Source: JBCDCU01 sp039180865 (lineage in GTDB: Bacteria > Pseudomonadota > Alphaproteobacteria > Rhizobiales > JACESI01). From it: a stretch of 42,214 bases of DNA. Positions 9,023 through 16,979 of the stretch are shown here, in pieces (position 1 is the first letter of the stretch; every line of letters starts with the position of its first letter). Location: contig JBCDCZ010000007.1 of the NCBI GenBank assembly GCA_039180865.1, positions 1-42,214 on the forward strand, in the 5' to 3' direction. The notes under the pieces are model-generated. The model had not been told where the DNA came from. It ran no database searches and saw only the letters and a list, made by a program, of their open reading frames with translations. Both the position numbers and the translations under genes were made by a program.

Positions 9023-9304
9023 ATGCACATCATCTTGCTGAAATTCGGAGAGAACAAAGCGTCAGCGCCTGACCATATGGAGGGACATAACTCATGGGTC
9101 GCACGCGGCGTGTCAGACGGCGTTTTCCAGTGTGTTGGGTCACTCGATATCGGCGGCGGGTTCATCCTTGCCCATGGCGAGGATGACGAAAGGCTCCGCG
9201 CCCGTGTTGCGGAAGATCCGTTCGTTCAGGAAAACGTTGTCACGGCGGAAGTTCACAGCGTTGACGTTAAACGAACCCAACCACAGCTCGCCTATCTAGC
9301 GTAA
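9023..9304 (+). CDS. YCII-related small protein
   Basis: A 93-aa protein of the YciI/YCII-related dimeric alpha-beta barrel type (MHIILLKFGENKASAPDHMEG, then GHNSWVARGVSDGVF and DPFVQENVVTAEV). A strong GGAGGAAGG site sets the start at 9023, although the frame is open 19 codons earlier. Family members are small enzymes or binding proteins with a His/Asp pair; here H in MEGHNSW may be relevant. It diverges from the HxlR regulator, which presumably represses it. Confidence 0.8.
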   Translation: MHIILLKFGENKASAPDHMEGHNSWVARGVSDGVFQCVGSLDIGGGFILAHGEDDERLRARVAEDPFVQENVVTAEVHSVDVKRTQPQLAYLA

Positions 9305-9525
9305 CGGGTGCCTGGACGGGTTGATACTCTTGAGAAGTGATTTGGCCCCTCCGGCTCAGCCCTCTTCCCCCAACGCATTCTTGAGGCGACGGCCAGGGCC
9401 CGCCTGATGGCCTCAGGAAAATCAATGCTCTATTTGTTTTACCTTGTTATGGACCCGCTGGTTTTGTAATCATTGGTCTTGATTTTCATTTTTGTTTGAG
9501 TCGATTGATCAGAAAGACCGTATTC

Positions 9526-10365
9526 ATGAAGCAATTTTCCAAAGTCATTTCATCTATGGTCTTTCTGGTTTTTCTATTGGTTGTGCTTGCGTCAAATCCG
9601 GTGCTAGCGCAGGCGAGCAAAGAAAAACTGCAGCGCGTCGAAACGCTGATGGAGATCTCGGGCGCGAACGATTTGGTTGCGTCCGCGTCCGATCTAATCC
9701 GCGGACTATCGGTGCCTGTTAAAACCCAGCGGTACAAAAAAGCGATCGAGAGGGCCTCCAAACGGTCTTATAAAGCGCGAGACATGCAAAAACGGCTTAC
9801 CGCAGAGCTTGCCCAACGCCTCCGTGATAGGGAAGTCGAAGATGCCCTTTCCTTTTATCGGTCCGACCTAGGACGGCAGATCGTGAAGCTTGAGACGCGT
9901 CACCGATCTCCTGGAGCGAAAAGGAAAGGCAAAATGAATATTGCCGAAATCGGCAGGAAAATGGAGGCTAACACTGAAAGGGCCCAACTGGTGAAAGGCC
10001 TGGTCAAGGACCTGCGCCTAGTTAAGATTTCCCGGAGTATGGGAAAGGGAACCCTTTATGCAATGACATCTGCGTTTTACGCATCTGGCAAATTAAGAAC
10101 TACGCTAAGCGAGGCGCAGTTCAGGGCGCGAGTGGAGAAGATGACCGCTCCGTTTCTCCGTATTATCGAAAAATCCACCCCGTTTGAGGCCTTCCATACC
10201 TATCAGTCCGTGTCGCTTGAAGGCCTCAAGGGCTATCGCGCCTACCTCGCAAGTTCTTCCGGTCGGAGATACTACAAGAAATACATGCAGTCCTTTGAAA
10301 AGCTGATGACCGAGGAAGCCGAAAATTACGCGGCGTCGGTTGTTGCGGAGCTCGGAAAGAGTTGA
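9526..10365 (+). CDS. Exported DUF2059-like protein
   Basis: A 279-aa protein with a signal peptide (hydrophobic run to NPVLAQA, cleavage near residue 30). The mature part is strongly basic and helical and contains two segments like the DUF2059 repeat: DALSFYRSDLGRQIVKLE near residue 105 and LKGYRAYLASSSGRRYYKKY near residue 240. Function of this family is unknown; a periplasmic location is expected. ATG at 9526 is preferred to an upstream TTG. Lysine and arginine content is unusually high compared with its neighbours. No operon partner is evident. Confidence 0.75.
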   Translation: MKQFSKVISSMVFLVFLLVVLASNPVLAQASKEKLQRVETLMEISGANDLVASASDLIRGLSVPVKTQRYKKAIERASKRSYKARDMQKRLTAELAQRLRDREVEDALSFYRSDLGRQIVKLETRHRSPGAKRKGKMNIAEIGRKMEANTERAQLVKGLVKDLRLVKISRSMGKGTLYAMTSAFYASGKLRTTLSEAQFRARVEKMTAPFLRIIEKSTPFEAFHTYQSVSLEGLKGYRAYLASSSGRRYYKKYMQSFEKLMTEEAENYAASVVAELGKS

Positions 10366-10577
10366 TTTCGAAGCACGACTTTGAGCCAACTCAAAGAAAA
10401 CAATTTCACAAACCTGAACCGACTAACGATATCAAAGCCAACGTCACCCTGAAGCTCTAAGGTCAAATTCGGGATGAACGATGCAATGTCAGGTTTGATT
10501 GTGCTGTGAACCCTTACTGGTTCAAAGAAAGCGAACGATCAACACATTCAGGCCTGAAACCCTCAATATCTTGTTGA
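10366..10577. other. Gene-free stretch with a 14-bp tandem duplication at its edge
   Basis: Nothing is supported as a gene here. An imperfect tandem pair, GATGTCAGATCGGG then GATGTCAGACCGGG, spans 10576-10603. Because 14 is not a multiple of three, it could have shifted a reading frame that continues to the right. Confidence 0.35.
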
Positions 10578-10856
10578 TGTCAGATCGGGGATGTCAGACC
10601 GGGTCAGTTCGGCTTTGAAACTGTTGATGGCAAACCTTTAATATCGAATGCCGAAACCTTTCACGCCGCAATCACCACTTATGAGACTACCTATTCGGTT
10701 TTCATAAAACCTTACGATGCAAGGCTCCCCGAAGATCCGCTCGATCTGCCCGGAGATCGAAAATGTTTTCTTTACACCAGTAAAGACGGTGAAAGCACGC
10801 TGGTCGACTTACACCATTTCAGCGGCAAACCCGTTACCCTTTCAGAAAGACAATAG
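10578..10856 (+). pseudogene. Possible decayed gene 3' end (no start codon)
   Basis: One forward frame is open for 92 codons to a TAG at 10854-10856 and reads like real protein (GQFGFETVDGKPL, TTYSVFIKPYDARLPEDP, KCFLYTSKDGESTLVDLHHF). It has no ATG, GTG or TTG in a sensible place and is closed by TGA just before 10578, next to a 14-bp imperfect tandem duplication. The end overlaps the convergent DUF1289 gene by about 20 bp. I do not recognise a family. It may be a relic of a frameshifted gene or chance. Confidence 0.3.
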
Positions 10857-11712
10857 CACCGGGCAGATAAGCGCGAGGAAGGTCCATTCCGACCGGAAGC
10901 GCGCGGCCGGTCGCAAGATGATCCGGCAAGAGGTGCGTATGCGGTCCATCCGGGGAGCGCGCGCCAGGTAGCGGGATCTGTCCCTGGACTTCGATCCGTC
11001 CAAGTGCGGAGTCTACGACGCGCGTTGGGCTTTCAGCCAGAAGCGCCGGGCCAATCTTCGGGAGACTGTCAGCGAAGGCCAGACCATTTGCTTTTTCGAG
11101 AGCGTCGCGCGCGGCACCGTCTTCAACCCGAACGCAAAACCGCCCTTCCTTTCGACCAAGCGCCAGGTCAAAGAGCCGGGTTCCGGCATCGTCAAGCAAA
11201 GCACTGTCGTCATCTCCGAGATCAGCCAGCCCTTTAGAGACAGGCAGCCGCCCGGCTTCACGCTTCACGGCAAGAACAATGCGCCGCTCTACCTCTAGCC
11301 CGGGCGGATCGAAGGTAAGTGCCCGCACATGGTCGTTGATCCTCATCGATATCGCGCCCATCCGCGTACGTGCGACCACACCATCATCCTCAACGGCCAC
11401 GTCGATCTCGGCTTCAGTCGGCAGTGAAAACTCGGCTGTCGCTCCGACAACACCGATGACGCACTTTGCACGCCCCTCCTTCAAAGACCGCACAACAAGG
11501 TCGCGGATCTGATCCGTTGTCCAGGGCAACCGACGACAGGAAACACCCAATTGAGTAAGCCGATCCGGGATCTGATCCCAGATTCCCTCGCGCCGCAGCT
11601 CTGGATAGGCCCGCCATTCGGCGATCTCATATCCAGTCCGGCCACAGCCTAAGCACCAGCCTGTGCTTTCATCGAGTTTACAGACGCCAGTACAGGGGCT
11701 TGCCACACTCAT
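10834..11712 (-). CDS. DUF1289 (Cys-cluster) protein with ~220-aa unknown C-terminal domain
   Basis: The 292-aa protein begins with a DUF1289 domain: SPCTGVCKLDESTGWCLGCG, then RTGYEIAEW, a four-cysteine cluster of likely metal binding. Residues ~75-292 are a domain I do not recognise, containing a GPHTHLLPDHL motif near residue 263 that could be a second metal site. DUF1289 proteins are usually under 100 aa, so this is an extended form. Its ATG overlaps the stop of the BtuF-like gene (ATGA), so the two are translationally coupled. The operon lies behind a cobalamin riboswitch, suggesting a role in cobalamin or cobalt handling. That role is inference. Confidence 0.75.
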   Translation of the reverse strand: MSVASPCTGVCKLDESTGWCLGCGRTGYEIAEWRAYPELRREGIWDQIPDRLTQLGVSCRRLPWTTDQIRDLVVRSLKEGRAKCVIGVVGATAEFSLPTEAEIDVAVEDDGVVARTRMGAISMRINDHVRALTFDPPGLEVERRIVLAVKREAGRLPVSKGLADLGDDDSALLDDAGTRLFDLALGRKEGRFCVRVEDGAARDALEKANGLAFADSLPKIGPALLAESPTRVVDSALGRIEVQGQIPLPGARSPDGPHTHLLPDHLATGRALPVGMDLPRAYLPGAIVFLKG

Positions 11713-12506
11713 GCGACCTCCTCTTTGTCATAGGAAAGCGCGGCGATGATCGCATCAAGACCATCTGTAAGTGCCGCCGGGCCGGGTTGTAGGATGAGCG
11801 GCGATTTGATCTCGGTAATGCGCGCCGATTGGACAGCGGGTATCACATCCCAGCCGGGGCGGGCTGCGATCTTCTCAGGCCGCACTTTCTTGCCGCACCA
11901 TGAGGCGATGATGACGTCTGGCTTTGCCGCAATCACCTGATCGGACGTGACAATGCGATTGGTCGCGGCGGCCTCCTTCGCATAGGAAGGAAAGACCTCC
12001 TCCCCACCCGCGATCTCGATCAGTTCAGACACCCATTTGATGCCTGATATCATCGGTTCGTCCCATTCCTCGAAATAGACTTTCGGGCGGGAGGATTGCG
12101 GAGCCTTTGCCGCGATCTTTTGAAGACGATCTTCATAATAATCGGCAAGATCCGCTGCCCGCTCACCCTTACCAACAGTCACGCCAAGATGGCGGATCAT
12201 CGCCAAAATGCCGGCAATGTCGCGCTGATTATAGGCAACAACCGTGAGGCCCTTCCGGATAAGCTCAGCCACGATATCGGCCTGCAAATCCGAGAATGTC
12301 AGAACCAGATCCGGTTCGAGCGCCAGGATCTTCGGGATATCAGCGGAAGTGAAGGCCGAAACGCGTGGCTTTTCCTTGCGCACACGCGAAGGCCGAACTG
12401 CATAGCCTGAGACGCCGACGATCCGGTCTTCCTCGCCCAATAGATAGAGCGTTTCGACGGTTTCTTCGGTGAGGCAAACAATGCGATTAGGCGGGAACGA
12501 CCGCAC
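11709..12506 (-). CDS. BtuF-like cobalamin/siderophore-binding protein without signal peptide
   Basis: A 265-aa protein of the helical-backbone metal-receptor family (COG0614): RIVCLTEETVETLYLLGEEDRIVGVSGY at the N-terminus in two runs, KILALEPDLVLTFSDLQADI, and VIAAKPDVIIASWCGKKV toward the end. Classical BtuF is periplasmic. Here the protein starts directly at strand one with no signal peptide or lipobox, so it should be cytoplasmic. No ABC permease or ATPase genes adjoin it. It is the second gene of the riboswitch operon, 4 nt after the small unknown gene. Intracellular cobalamin binding or salvage is a reasonable guess. Confidence 0.85.
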   Translation of the reverse strand: MRSFPPNRIVCLTEETVETLYLLGEEDRIVGVSGYAVRPSRVRKEKPRVSAFTSADIPKILALEPDLVLTFSDLQADIVAELIRKGLTVVAYNQRDIAGILAMIRHLGVTVGKGERAADLADYYEDRLQKIAAKAPQSSRPKVYFEEWDEPMISGIKWVSELIEIAGGEEVFPSYAKEAAATNRIVTSDQVIAAKPDVIIASWCGKKVRPEKIAARPGWDVIPAVQSARITEIKSPLILQPGPAALTDGLDAIIAALSYDKEEVA

Positions 12507-12510
12507 CGGG

Positions 12511-12813
12511 TTAAAACGCCGCGCGCCGTGCCTGAGCTCCGCCCCGCCGATGAGGACCCGGTAACTTCAAAGGTAAGGGTTCGAGCGGGGTACGAATGGA
12601 CGCCGTTAGAAGATCGCAAAAGACGGTGATCGCCGGAGACGTCTCCGCGAACGGAATGGCCATAAAGTAAGCCCGCATCGCCTCATGACGGTAGTCCGCC
12701 CTCATAGGAAGTCCGTCCAGCCATTGGATGTAGCCCAATTGGCCGAGTTCCAGCGCCCGTTCGGGCGTGACTGTGCCTATGTCCAGTTGATTGATCGTTT
12801 GTTCAAGAAGCAT
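12511..12813 (-). CDS. Unknown 100-aa protein, first gene of B12-riboswitch operon
   Basis: A small soluble protein beginning MLLEQTINQLDIGTVTPERA and ending in a basic, proline-rich tail (KLPGPHRRGGAQARRAAF). GGAGGGC seven nt upstream sets the start at 12813. I recognise no family; the middle (LGYIQWLDGLP and MRAYFMAIPF) looks like a compact helical domain. It is the first gene after the riboswitch and lies four nt before the BtuF-like gene, so it is probably coexpressed and functionally linked. Confidence 0.65.
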   Translation of the reverse strand: MLLEQTINQLDIGTVTPERALELGQLGYIQWLDGLPMRADYRHEAMRAYFMAIPFAETSPAITVFCDLLTASIRTPLEPLPLKLPGPHRRGGAQARRAAF

Positions 12814-12939
12814 AGCGCCCTCCGCGCAGCAAGGGACGGGCACTTATGGGACGACATGCTTGATTAGGCCCTTTTCGGTCCATCACTGTCATTCCTCCCA
12901 TGGGCACCCCGCCCGGGTTTCAGTGGCAACGGCGCTGAC

Positions 12940-13130
12940 CTTCAGCACCGGGGATGGCAGGTCTCCTGACTTGCGGATCATGGCGTTCCCGGCCCTTCCC
13001 AAGCCTTGAAGGCTCAGTGGTCTTGCCGGGGCGCTCACCGCTTACAGTTGCGGGGGCAGTCACGGAATTGGGCTTCGGCCCGCACCGTGTTCCCTTTTCA
13101 TCCCGCCCGATCTTTCGGACCGTTCGGGAA
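12940..13130 (-). ncRNA. Cobalamin riboswitch
   Basis: On the minus strand the region carries the hallmarks of a cobalamin aptamer in order: TGAAAAGGGAACACGGTG (about 13084-13101), GCCGAAGCCC, TGCCCCCGCAACTGTAAGCG (about 13041-13060), CCACTG, GGGAAGG, and the B12 box CCGCAAGTCAGGAGACCTGC (12956-12975). GTTGCCACTG follows at about 12920-12929. Such elements shut off downstream genes when adenosyl- or methylcobalamin is abundant. The target is the three-gene minus-strand operon starting at 12813. The roughly 120 nt between aptamer and gene should contain the expression platform. Exact ends are approximate. Confidence 0.93.
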
Positions 13131-13186
13131 CCATCACAGTCGATAGTCTGGAAAGCTCTGATTCAAGTCAAGAGCGAAGAGGCGTT

Positions 13187-13645
13187 TCATAACATTTCGC
13201 GTAAGAGTGTGCCGTCTTCCCTCGAAAACGCTTCCAGCCACGATCCATTGCTGGATTGCCTGACGCTGTCAGGCCCATGCGCCCGATCGTAATTCTCTTT
13301 CGCGAGATCGAGGGCGGGAAAATTTTGCTCGGCCCACGTATCGAGGGCACTCAGCGCCTCGCTGAGGGACCGACCGAGATCGCTCAACTCATAGGTGACA
13401 TGTGGCGGAATTGTTTTTTCATCGCGCCGGACGATCAGACCGTTTCTCTCCAATTACCGCAGCGTCTGGGTCAACATCTTCTGGGATATGCCATCGATCC
13501 GGCGCAACAAGGCGACGTTTCGCATCGGATGGTCCGCCAAAGCGACCAGGACAAGCATGATCCACTTGCTCGCAATCAGCTCAAGGGCACGGCGGACCAA
13601 GCAGTCTGCATCAAAAACGCTCGGGGTGTTGTTGGTTTCGATCAT
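13187..13645 (-). pseudogene. HxlR-family regulator interrupted by one in-frame TAA
   Basis: Two adjoining segments lie in the same minus-strand frame, separated only by TAA at 13454-13456. The first ends with the HxlR helix GISQKMLTQTLR and the second continues LERNGLIVRRDEKTIPPHVT, so the stop sits where intact homologues carry Gln or Glu (CAA or GAA to TAA). The combined length is 152 codons, with a C-terminal extension of ~40 residues. ATG at 13645 is the likely start. It diverges from the FMN-reductase gene, the layout of a local regulator. Without suppression it yields a protein lacking the wing and dimer helix. The alternatives are stop readthrough or a sequencing error. Confidence 0.8.
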
Positions 13646-13741
13646 GGGGGGCTCGACAGGCACCAAAAGGTGCGTACTTGCAGTTGCGTTTCGATCACTT
13701 ATCTCTGGGCGCGATATCATGATCAAGTGAGAGGTGTGTGC

Positions 13742-14380
13742 ATGAAGGCTCTGATCATCAGTTCCAGCCCGCGGCAAGACGGCAATTCGGCCCTTCTCGC
13801 AAAAGAGGTTCAGCAAGCGCTGCGAGAGGCCGGTCACGGCGTGACATTTGTTCAGGCGGATCAGGCGATCGGCGCTTTCCTACGCGATTGCAGACGCTGC
13901 CGACTGCCGAACGGCGATTGTGCTATCGAAGACGGCTACCGGGATCTGTTTTTGGATTCGTACCTTCCCGCTGATGGCCTGATCGTCGCCACCCCGATTT
14001 ACTGGTACGGTATGTCGGCGCAGCTCAAGGCCTTCTTCGACCGCATGTTTTGCTATATCGCCGCCTCCTATCCGGGAGCGAATGACATCGTATCGGCCAT
14101 GAAGGGAAAGCGCATTGGGCTCGTCTTGAGTTCGGAAGAAACGTATCCGATGGTGTCGGGCGGCATTGTTCATCAGATCCAGGAATTCAGCCGCTACACG
14201 CATTCTACATTCGTCGGCACCGTCCACGGCTATGGTAATTCACGCGGGGATGTGACACGCGATCCCAATGAGCCCATGGGCCAAGCGCGCGCTTTCGGTG
14301 AAACGTTCTTCGAGGCGCACGCAACGGATTACAAAATCGATACGCCACGGCCCGGCAAAATGTGGGCGGAGCCGTCGTGA
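13742..14380 (+). CDS. NAD(P)H-dependent FMN reductase, flavodoxin-like fold
   Basis: A 212-aa flavodoxin-like oxidoreductase. The FMN phosphate loop is SSSPRQDGNSALLAKEV near the N-terminus, and TPIYWYGMSAQLKAFFDRM is the family's second signature. A CRRCRLPNGDCAIEDG segment resembles the cysteine motif of iron-sulfur-flavoprotein-type members. Such enzymes reduce FMN, quinones or nitro compounds. I start at MKALIISS; the long upstream extension of the frame is only antisense to the broken HxlR gene. Loss of that repressor could make this gene constitutive. Confidence 0.88.
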   Translation: MKALIISSSPRQDGNSALLAKEVQQALREAGHGVTFVQADQAIGAFLRDCRRCRLPNGDCAIEDGYRDLFLDSYLPADGLIVATPIYWYGMSAQLKAFFDRMFCYIAASYPGANDIVSAMKGKRIGLVLSSEETYPMVSGGIVHQIQEFSRYTHSTFVGTVHGYGNSRGDVTRDPNEPMGQARAFGETFFEAHATDYKIDTPRPGKMWAEPS

Positions 14381-14441
14381 GGTGATGGAAGCGATCTCAC
14401 GGAAGACCCCTCCATAAAGGCCCCATCCCGGACCCGTCATT

Positions 14442-14939
14442 ATGTCTTTTAGCAAACCAATTCTGCACATGGTGAGCGGCAAGATCGCATCCGGAAAGTC
14501 GACGCTTGCGGGAAGGCTCTCGGAAGCTGACGGAACGATCCTGATTGCTGAAGATGACTGGCTTGCCGCGTTGTTCGCGGATCAATTGGTGGCACTCAAA
14601 GATTACGTCCGCTACTCAGCAAAACTCCGCGCCATCATGGGGCCGCATGTTGCCTCGCTCTTGAATGCGGGCGTCTCCGTCGTTCTCGACTTTCCGGCAA
14701 ACACACTTGAACAGCGCGCATGGATGCGCGCTATCCTCGATCAGACAAATGCAGCACATAAGCTCCATGTGCTCGATGTGCCGGACGCGCTCTGTTTGAA
14801 GCGCCTGCATGAGCGAAACGCCAGGGGCGATCATTCCTTTGCCGCAACCGAACAAGAGTTCCACACAGTCTCGCGCTACTACGTCCCGCCCTCGCCGCAA
14901 GAGGATTTCATGCTTGTTTACCACCATGAAGCAGATTGA
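14442..14939 (+). CDS. Small P-loop ATPase/kinase-like protein
   Basis: A 165-aa P-loop protein with Walker A GKIASGKST at residues ~14-22, a possible catalytic carboxylate pair in AEDDWLAALF, and VVLDFPANTLEQRAWM as the Walker B-like strand. The late LKRLHERNARG resembles the LID segment of zeta-toxin/gluconate-kinase-like kinases. It is annotated in many genomes only as AAA family ATPase; the substrate is unknown. It lies 61 nt after the FMN-reductase gene and may share its transcript. Confidence 0.8.
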   Translation: MSFSKPILHMVSGKIASGKSTLAGRLSEADGTILIAEDDWLAALFADQLVALKDYVRYSAKLRAIMGPHVASLLNAGVSVVLDFPANTLEQRAWMRAILDQTNAAHKLHVLDVPDALCLKRLHERNARGDHSFAATEQEFHTVSRYYVPPSPQEDFMLVYHHEAD

Positions 14940-15062
14940 CTGAAAACGAGGAGTGCAACAGCAAACGACAAAGCCGCATTGGGACAAACATTGACGCCAC
15001 CTATTCAAGAGATCGTGGAACTTGTTACATCATAACATCGCCACCCCCGAAGGAGATCCTCG

Positions 15063-15749
15063 ATGAATTATGATGACGGTGCGCCATTCGAAGTGGCGCG
15101 GTATAGGCACATGCAGAAAGCCCTTCCCGGCGTCGAAACGCTCTACACGCTCATGCTCGCGCAAATCGAAACGGCGCTTCCGACCGGCGGTAATGTGATG
15201 GTGGTCGGCGCTGGCGGCGGTCGTGAGGTCGAAGCGCTTCTCGGAAGCTCGTTCGACTATGTTATAACTGGCGTCGACCCATCCGCCGAGATGCTTGCCA
15301 TTACCCGATGGTTCGCGAAAAAAAGCGGACATGAAGATAGATTGAAACTTGTTCAGGGGCTCACAGAAACCGTTGCGCCACCGGAGACTGGGTTCGACGC
15401 CGCAACGTCCATACTGGTTATGCACTTTCTTCCCGACGATAATACTAGTAACGGAAAACTGGCCTTTTTGAAGTCAGTTAGGGAACGGCTCACTTCGGGC
15501 GCGCTCTTGGTCCATGCTGATGTGAGCTTTGATACCTATCCCGATGAGATTGAAGGCGTCTTTCTGAACCATGCCCGTCTGGCAGGTCTTAGCGAAGACG
15601 ACGCTGCCGTCGGACCAAAGACGATTGCAACAATGCCAATCATCGGAACAACACGTTTGACGGAACTCTTCGACGAAGCAGGTTTCTCCCAGCCAACACT
15701 GTTTTATCAGGCGCTTTGGTATCGTGCCTGGATAGCAAAGGCAGTTTGA
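15063..15749 (+). CDS. Class I SAM-dependent methyltransferase
   Basis: A 228-aa methyltransferase with motif I NVMVVGAGGGREVEAL (residues ~42-57), the acidic strand-2 end TGVDPSAEML, and motif IV-like FDAATSILVMHFLPDD. The arrangement recalls the CmoA/UbiE-like class I fold. The substrate is not readable. GAAGGAGATCCTCG upstream is a strong ribosome site. It stands alone between the kinase-like and glyoxalase genes. Confidence 0.87.
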   Translation: MNYDDGAPFEVARYRHMQKALPGVETLYTLMLAQIETALPTGGNVMVVGAGGGREVEALLGSSFDYVITGVDPSAEMLAITRWFAKKSGHEDRLKLVQGLTETVAPPETGFDAATSILVMHFLPDDNTSNGKLAFLKSVRERLTSGALLVHADVSFDTYPDEIEGVFLNHARLAGLSEDDAAVGPKTIATMPIIGTTRLTELFDEAGFSQPTLFYQALWYRAWIAKAV

Positions 15750-15854
15750 CCTGACGCAGATCTCCCGCGCCTTCTTCCCCTTTTTTGGCCTGTATTAGCG
15801 GGGTAATACCCGCGCCTACCACTTCGATGCTATGAGCTGTCGCAAGGAGACACC

Positions 15855-16250
15855 ATGACCAAACTCGCCCATTCAATGATCCGCGTTCTTGATGAAGAGC
15901 GCTCGCTTGCTTTTTACAAAGCGGCCTTCAATCTTGAGGTGAAAGACCGGCTCGATTTCGAGGCGTTCACGCTGATCTATCTCGTATCGGAAGGGTCCGC
16001 CTTCGAGCTTGAGCTTACCGTTAATAAGGGCCGCGAAGACCCCTACGATCTTGGCGACGGCTATGGCCATGTCGCTGTCGTCGTGGATGATCTTGAGGCC
16101 GCCCGCGAAAAGACAATTTCAGCCGGTGCCGAACCGAAAGACATCGTCGATTTCAAACCCGCGGGAGAGCGCATCGCGCGCTTCTTTTTCGTCGCAGACC
16201 CCGATGGCTATCAGATCGAAGTCATCGAAAAAGGCGGGCGCTTCCAATAG
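15855..16250 (+). CDS. Lactoylglutathione lyase / VOC-family glyoxalase
   Basis: A 131-aa glyoxalase I-like protein with two VOC modules: KLAHSMIRVLDEERSLAFYK at the start and GYGHVAVVVDDLEAAR in the second half, ending FFVADPDGYQIEVIEKG. Metal-ligand candidates are H6, E in FELELT, H in GHVAV and E in IEVIE, as in Ni/Zn glyoxalase I, which isomerises the methylglyoxal-glutathione hemithioacetal. A close AAGGAG site precedes it. It heads a three-gene cluster with a muconolactone-isomerase-like and an RHH protein. Confidence 0.88.
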   Translation: MTKLAHSMIRVLDEERSLAFYKAAFNLEVKDRLDFEAFTLIYLVSEGSAFELELTVNKGREDPYDLGDGYGHVAVVVDDLEAAREKTISAGAEPKDIVDFKPAGERIARFFFVADPDGYQIEVIEKGGRFQ

Positions 16251-16280
16251 GCCCGCACCAATCTCAAAGAGGAGGATGAG

Positions 16281-16595
16281 ATGCTTTATCTTTTGAACTT
16301 TACCGTCGAATACGATGCCACCATGGCACAGCAGGGCTTGCTCGGCGTCTGGGCCGAAGAGGCAGAAGCAGCGCTCGGCGCAAAATCCGCCGGTGTCGTC
16401 AAGGATCTCTGGAAGGTCGTCGGCGAACGCAAGGTCGTGGCCGTCGTCGATGTGGAAGATCCCGACACGCTTGACCGCATCCTCTTCGATCTTCCGATCA
16501 TGCAGAAAATGGGGCACCATGTGAATGTCGAGGTGAAGTCGCTCCGCCGCTACGAAGACTTTGCCGCCGACGTCAAGGAACGCCTCGGACGCTGA
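16281..16595 (+). CDS. Muconolactone-isomerase-like protein
   Basis: A 104-aa ferredoxin-like alpha-beta barrel with the muconolactone delta-isomerase domain: MLYLLNFTVEYDATM, LWKVVGERKVVAVVDVED, LDRILFDLPIMQKMGHHVNV. True muconolactone isomerases act in catechol breakdown, but no catechol genes are present, so this is probably a stand-alone member. AAAGAGGAGG precedes the start; the gene is 30 nt after the glyoxalase and likely cotranscribed. Confidence 0.8.
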   Translation: MLYLLNFTVEYDATMAQQGLLGVWAEEAEAALGAKSAGVVKDLWKVVGERKVVAVVDVEDPDTLDRILFDLPIMQKMGHHVNVEVKSLRRYEDFAADVKERLGR

Positions 16596-16605
16596 GCAAA
16601 AGACA

Positions 16606-16974
16606 ATGTGCCAACTTTTCACAGATGCCGATCCGGCGCTCTGGACACCGCAGACACGGTCGTTCCGCATGGATGGCATGGTCACAAGCGTGCGCCTGGA
16701 AGATCTCTTCTGGCGCACCTTGGAGACGATTGGAGAACGCGACGACCTGACTGTCCCGCAGCTTCTCCACCGTCTTTACAATGAAAGCCTCGATGCGGGC
16801 CACGATGTGGGTAATTTCACATCGTTCCTGAGGGTCTGCTGTATGCGCTATCTCGACCTTCAATTGCGCGGTCTCATCCCGGTGGAAAGCCATGTGAAGA
16901 TCTCGATGCTTCCTGCGCCCGATATTCTGGAGATCGAGAATACCGCCCGCAAGGATAGTGCGCCGAAACTCTGA
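16606..16974 (+). CDS. Ribbon-helix-helix (RHH_4) protein
   Basis: A 122-aa protein typical of the alphaproteobacterial RHH_4 group: MCQLFTDADPALW, then TRSFRMDGMVTSVRLEDLFW (beta-strand and first helix), DDLTVPQLLHRLY and NFTSFLRVCCMRYLDLQL. It probably binds DNA or acts as an arylsulfate-sulfotransferase-like regulator, as some annotations suggest; the target is unknown. It starts 10 nt after the isomerase-like gene and converges, 5 nt apart, on the MarR gene. Confidence 0.85.
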   Translation: MCQLFTDADPALWTPQTRSFRMDGMVTSVRLEDLFWRTLETIGERDDLTVPQLLHRLYNESLDAGHDVGNFTSFLRVCCMRYLDLQLRGLIPVESHVKISMLPAPDILEIENTARKDSAPKL

Positions 16975-16979
16975 GGTGA

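Noticed and set aside
9305..9440. Minus-strand frame encoding an Arg-rich peptide (ALAVASRMRWGKRAEPEG)
   Set aside because: No upstream start or ribosome site and too short to judge; could be a relic but unsupported.
11709..12506. Complete B12 ABC importer (BtuCDF)
   Set aside because: No permease, ATPase or TonB-dependent receptor genes adjoin it, and the binding protein has no export signal.
16281..16595. Beta-ketoadipate pathway locus because of the muconolactone-isomerase domain
   Set aside because: No catechol dioxygenase, muconate cycloisomerase or enol-lactonase genes in the window.
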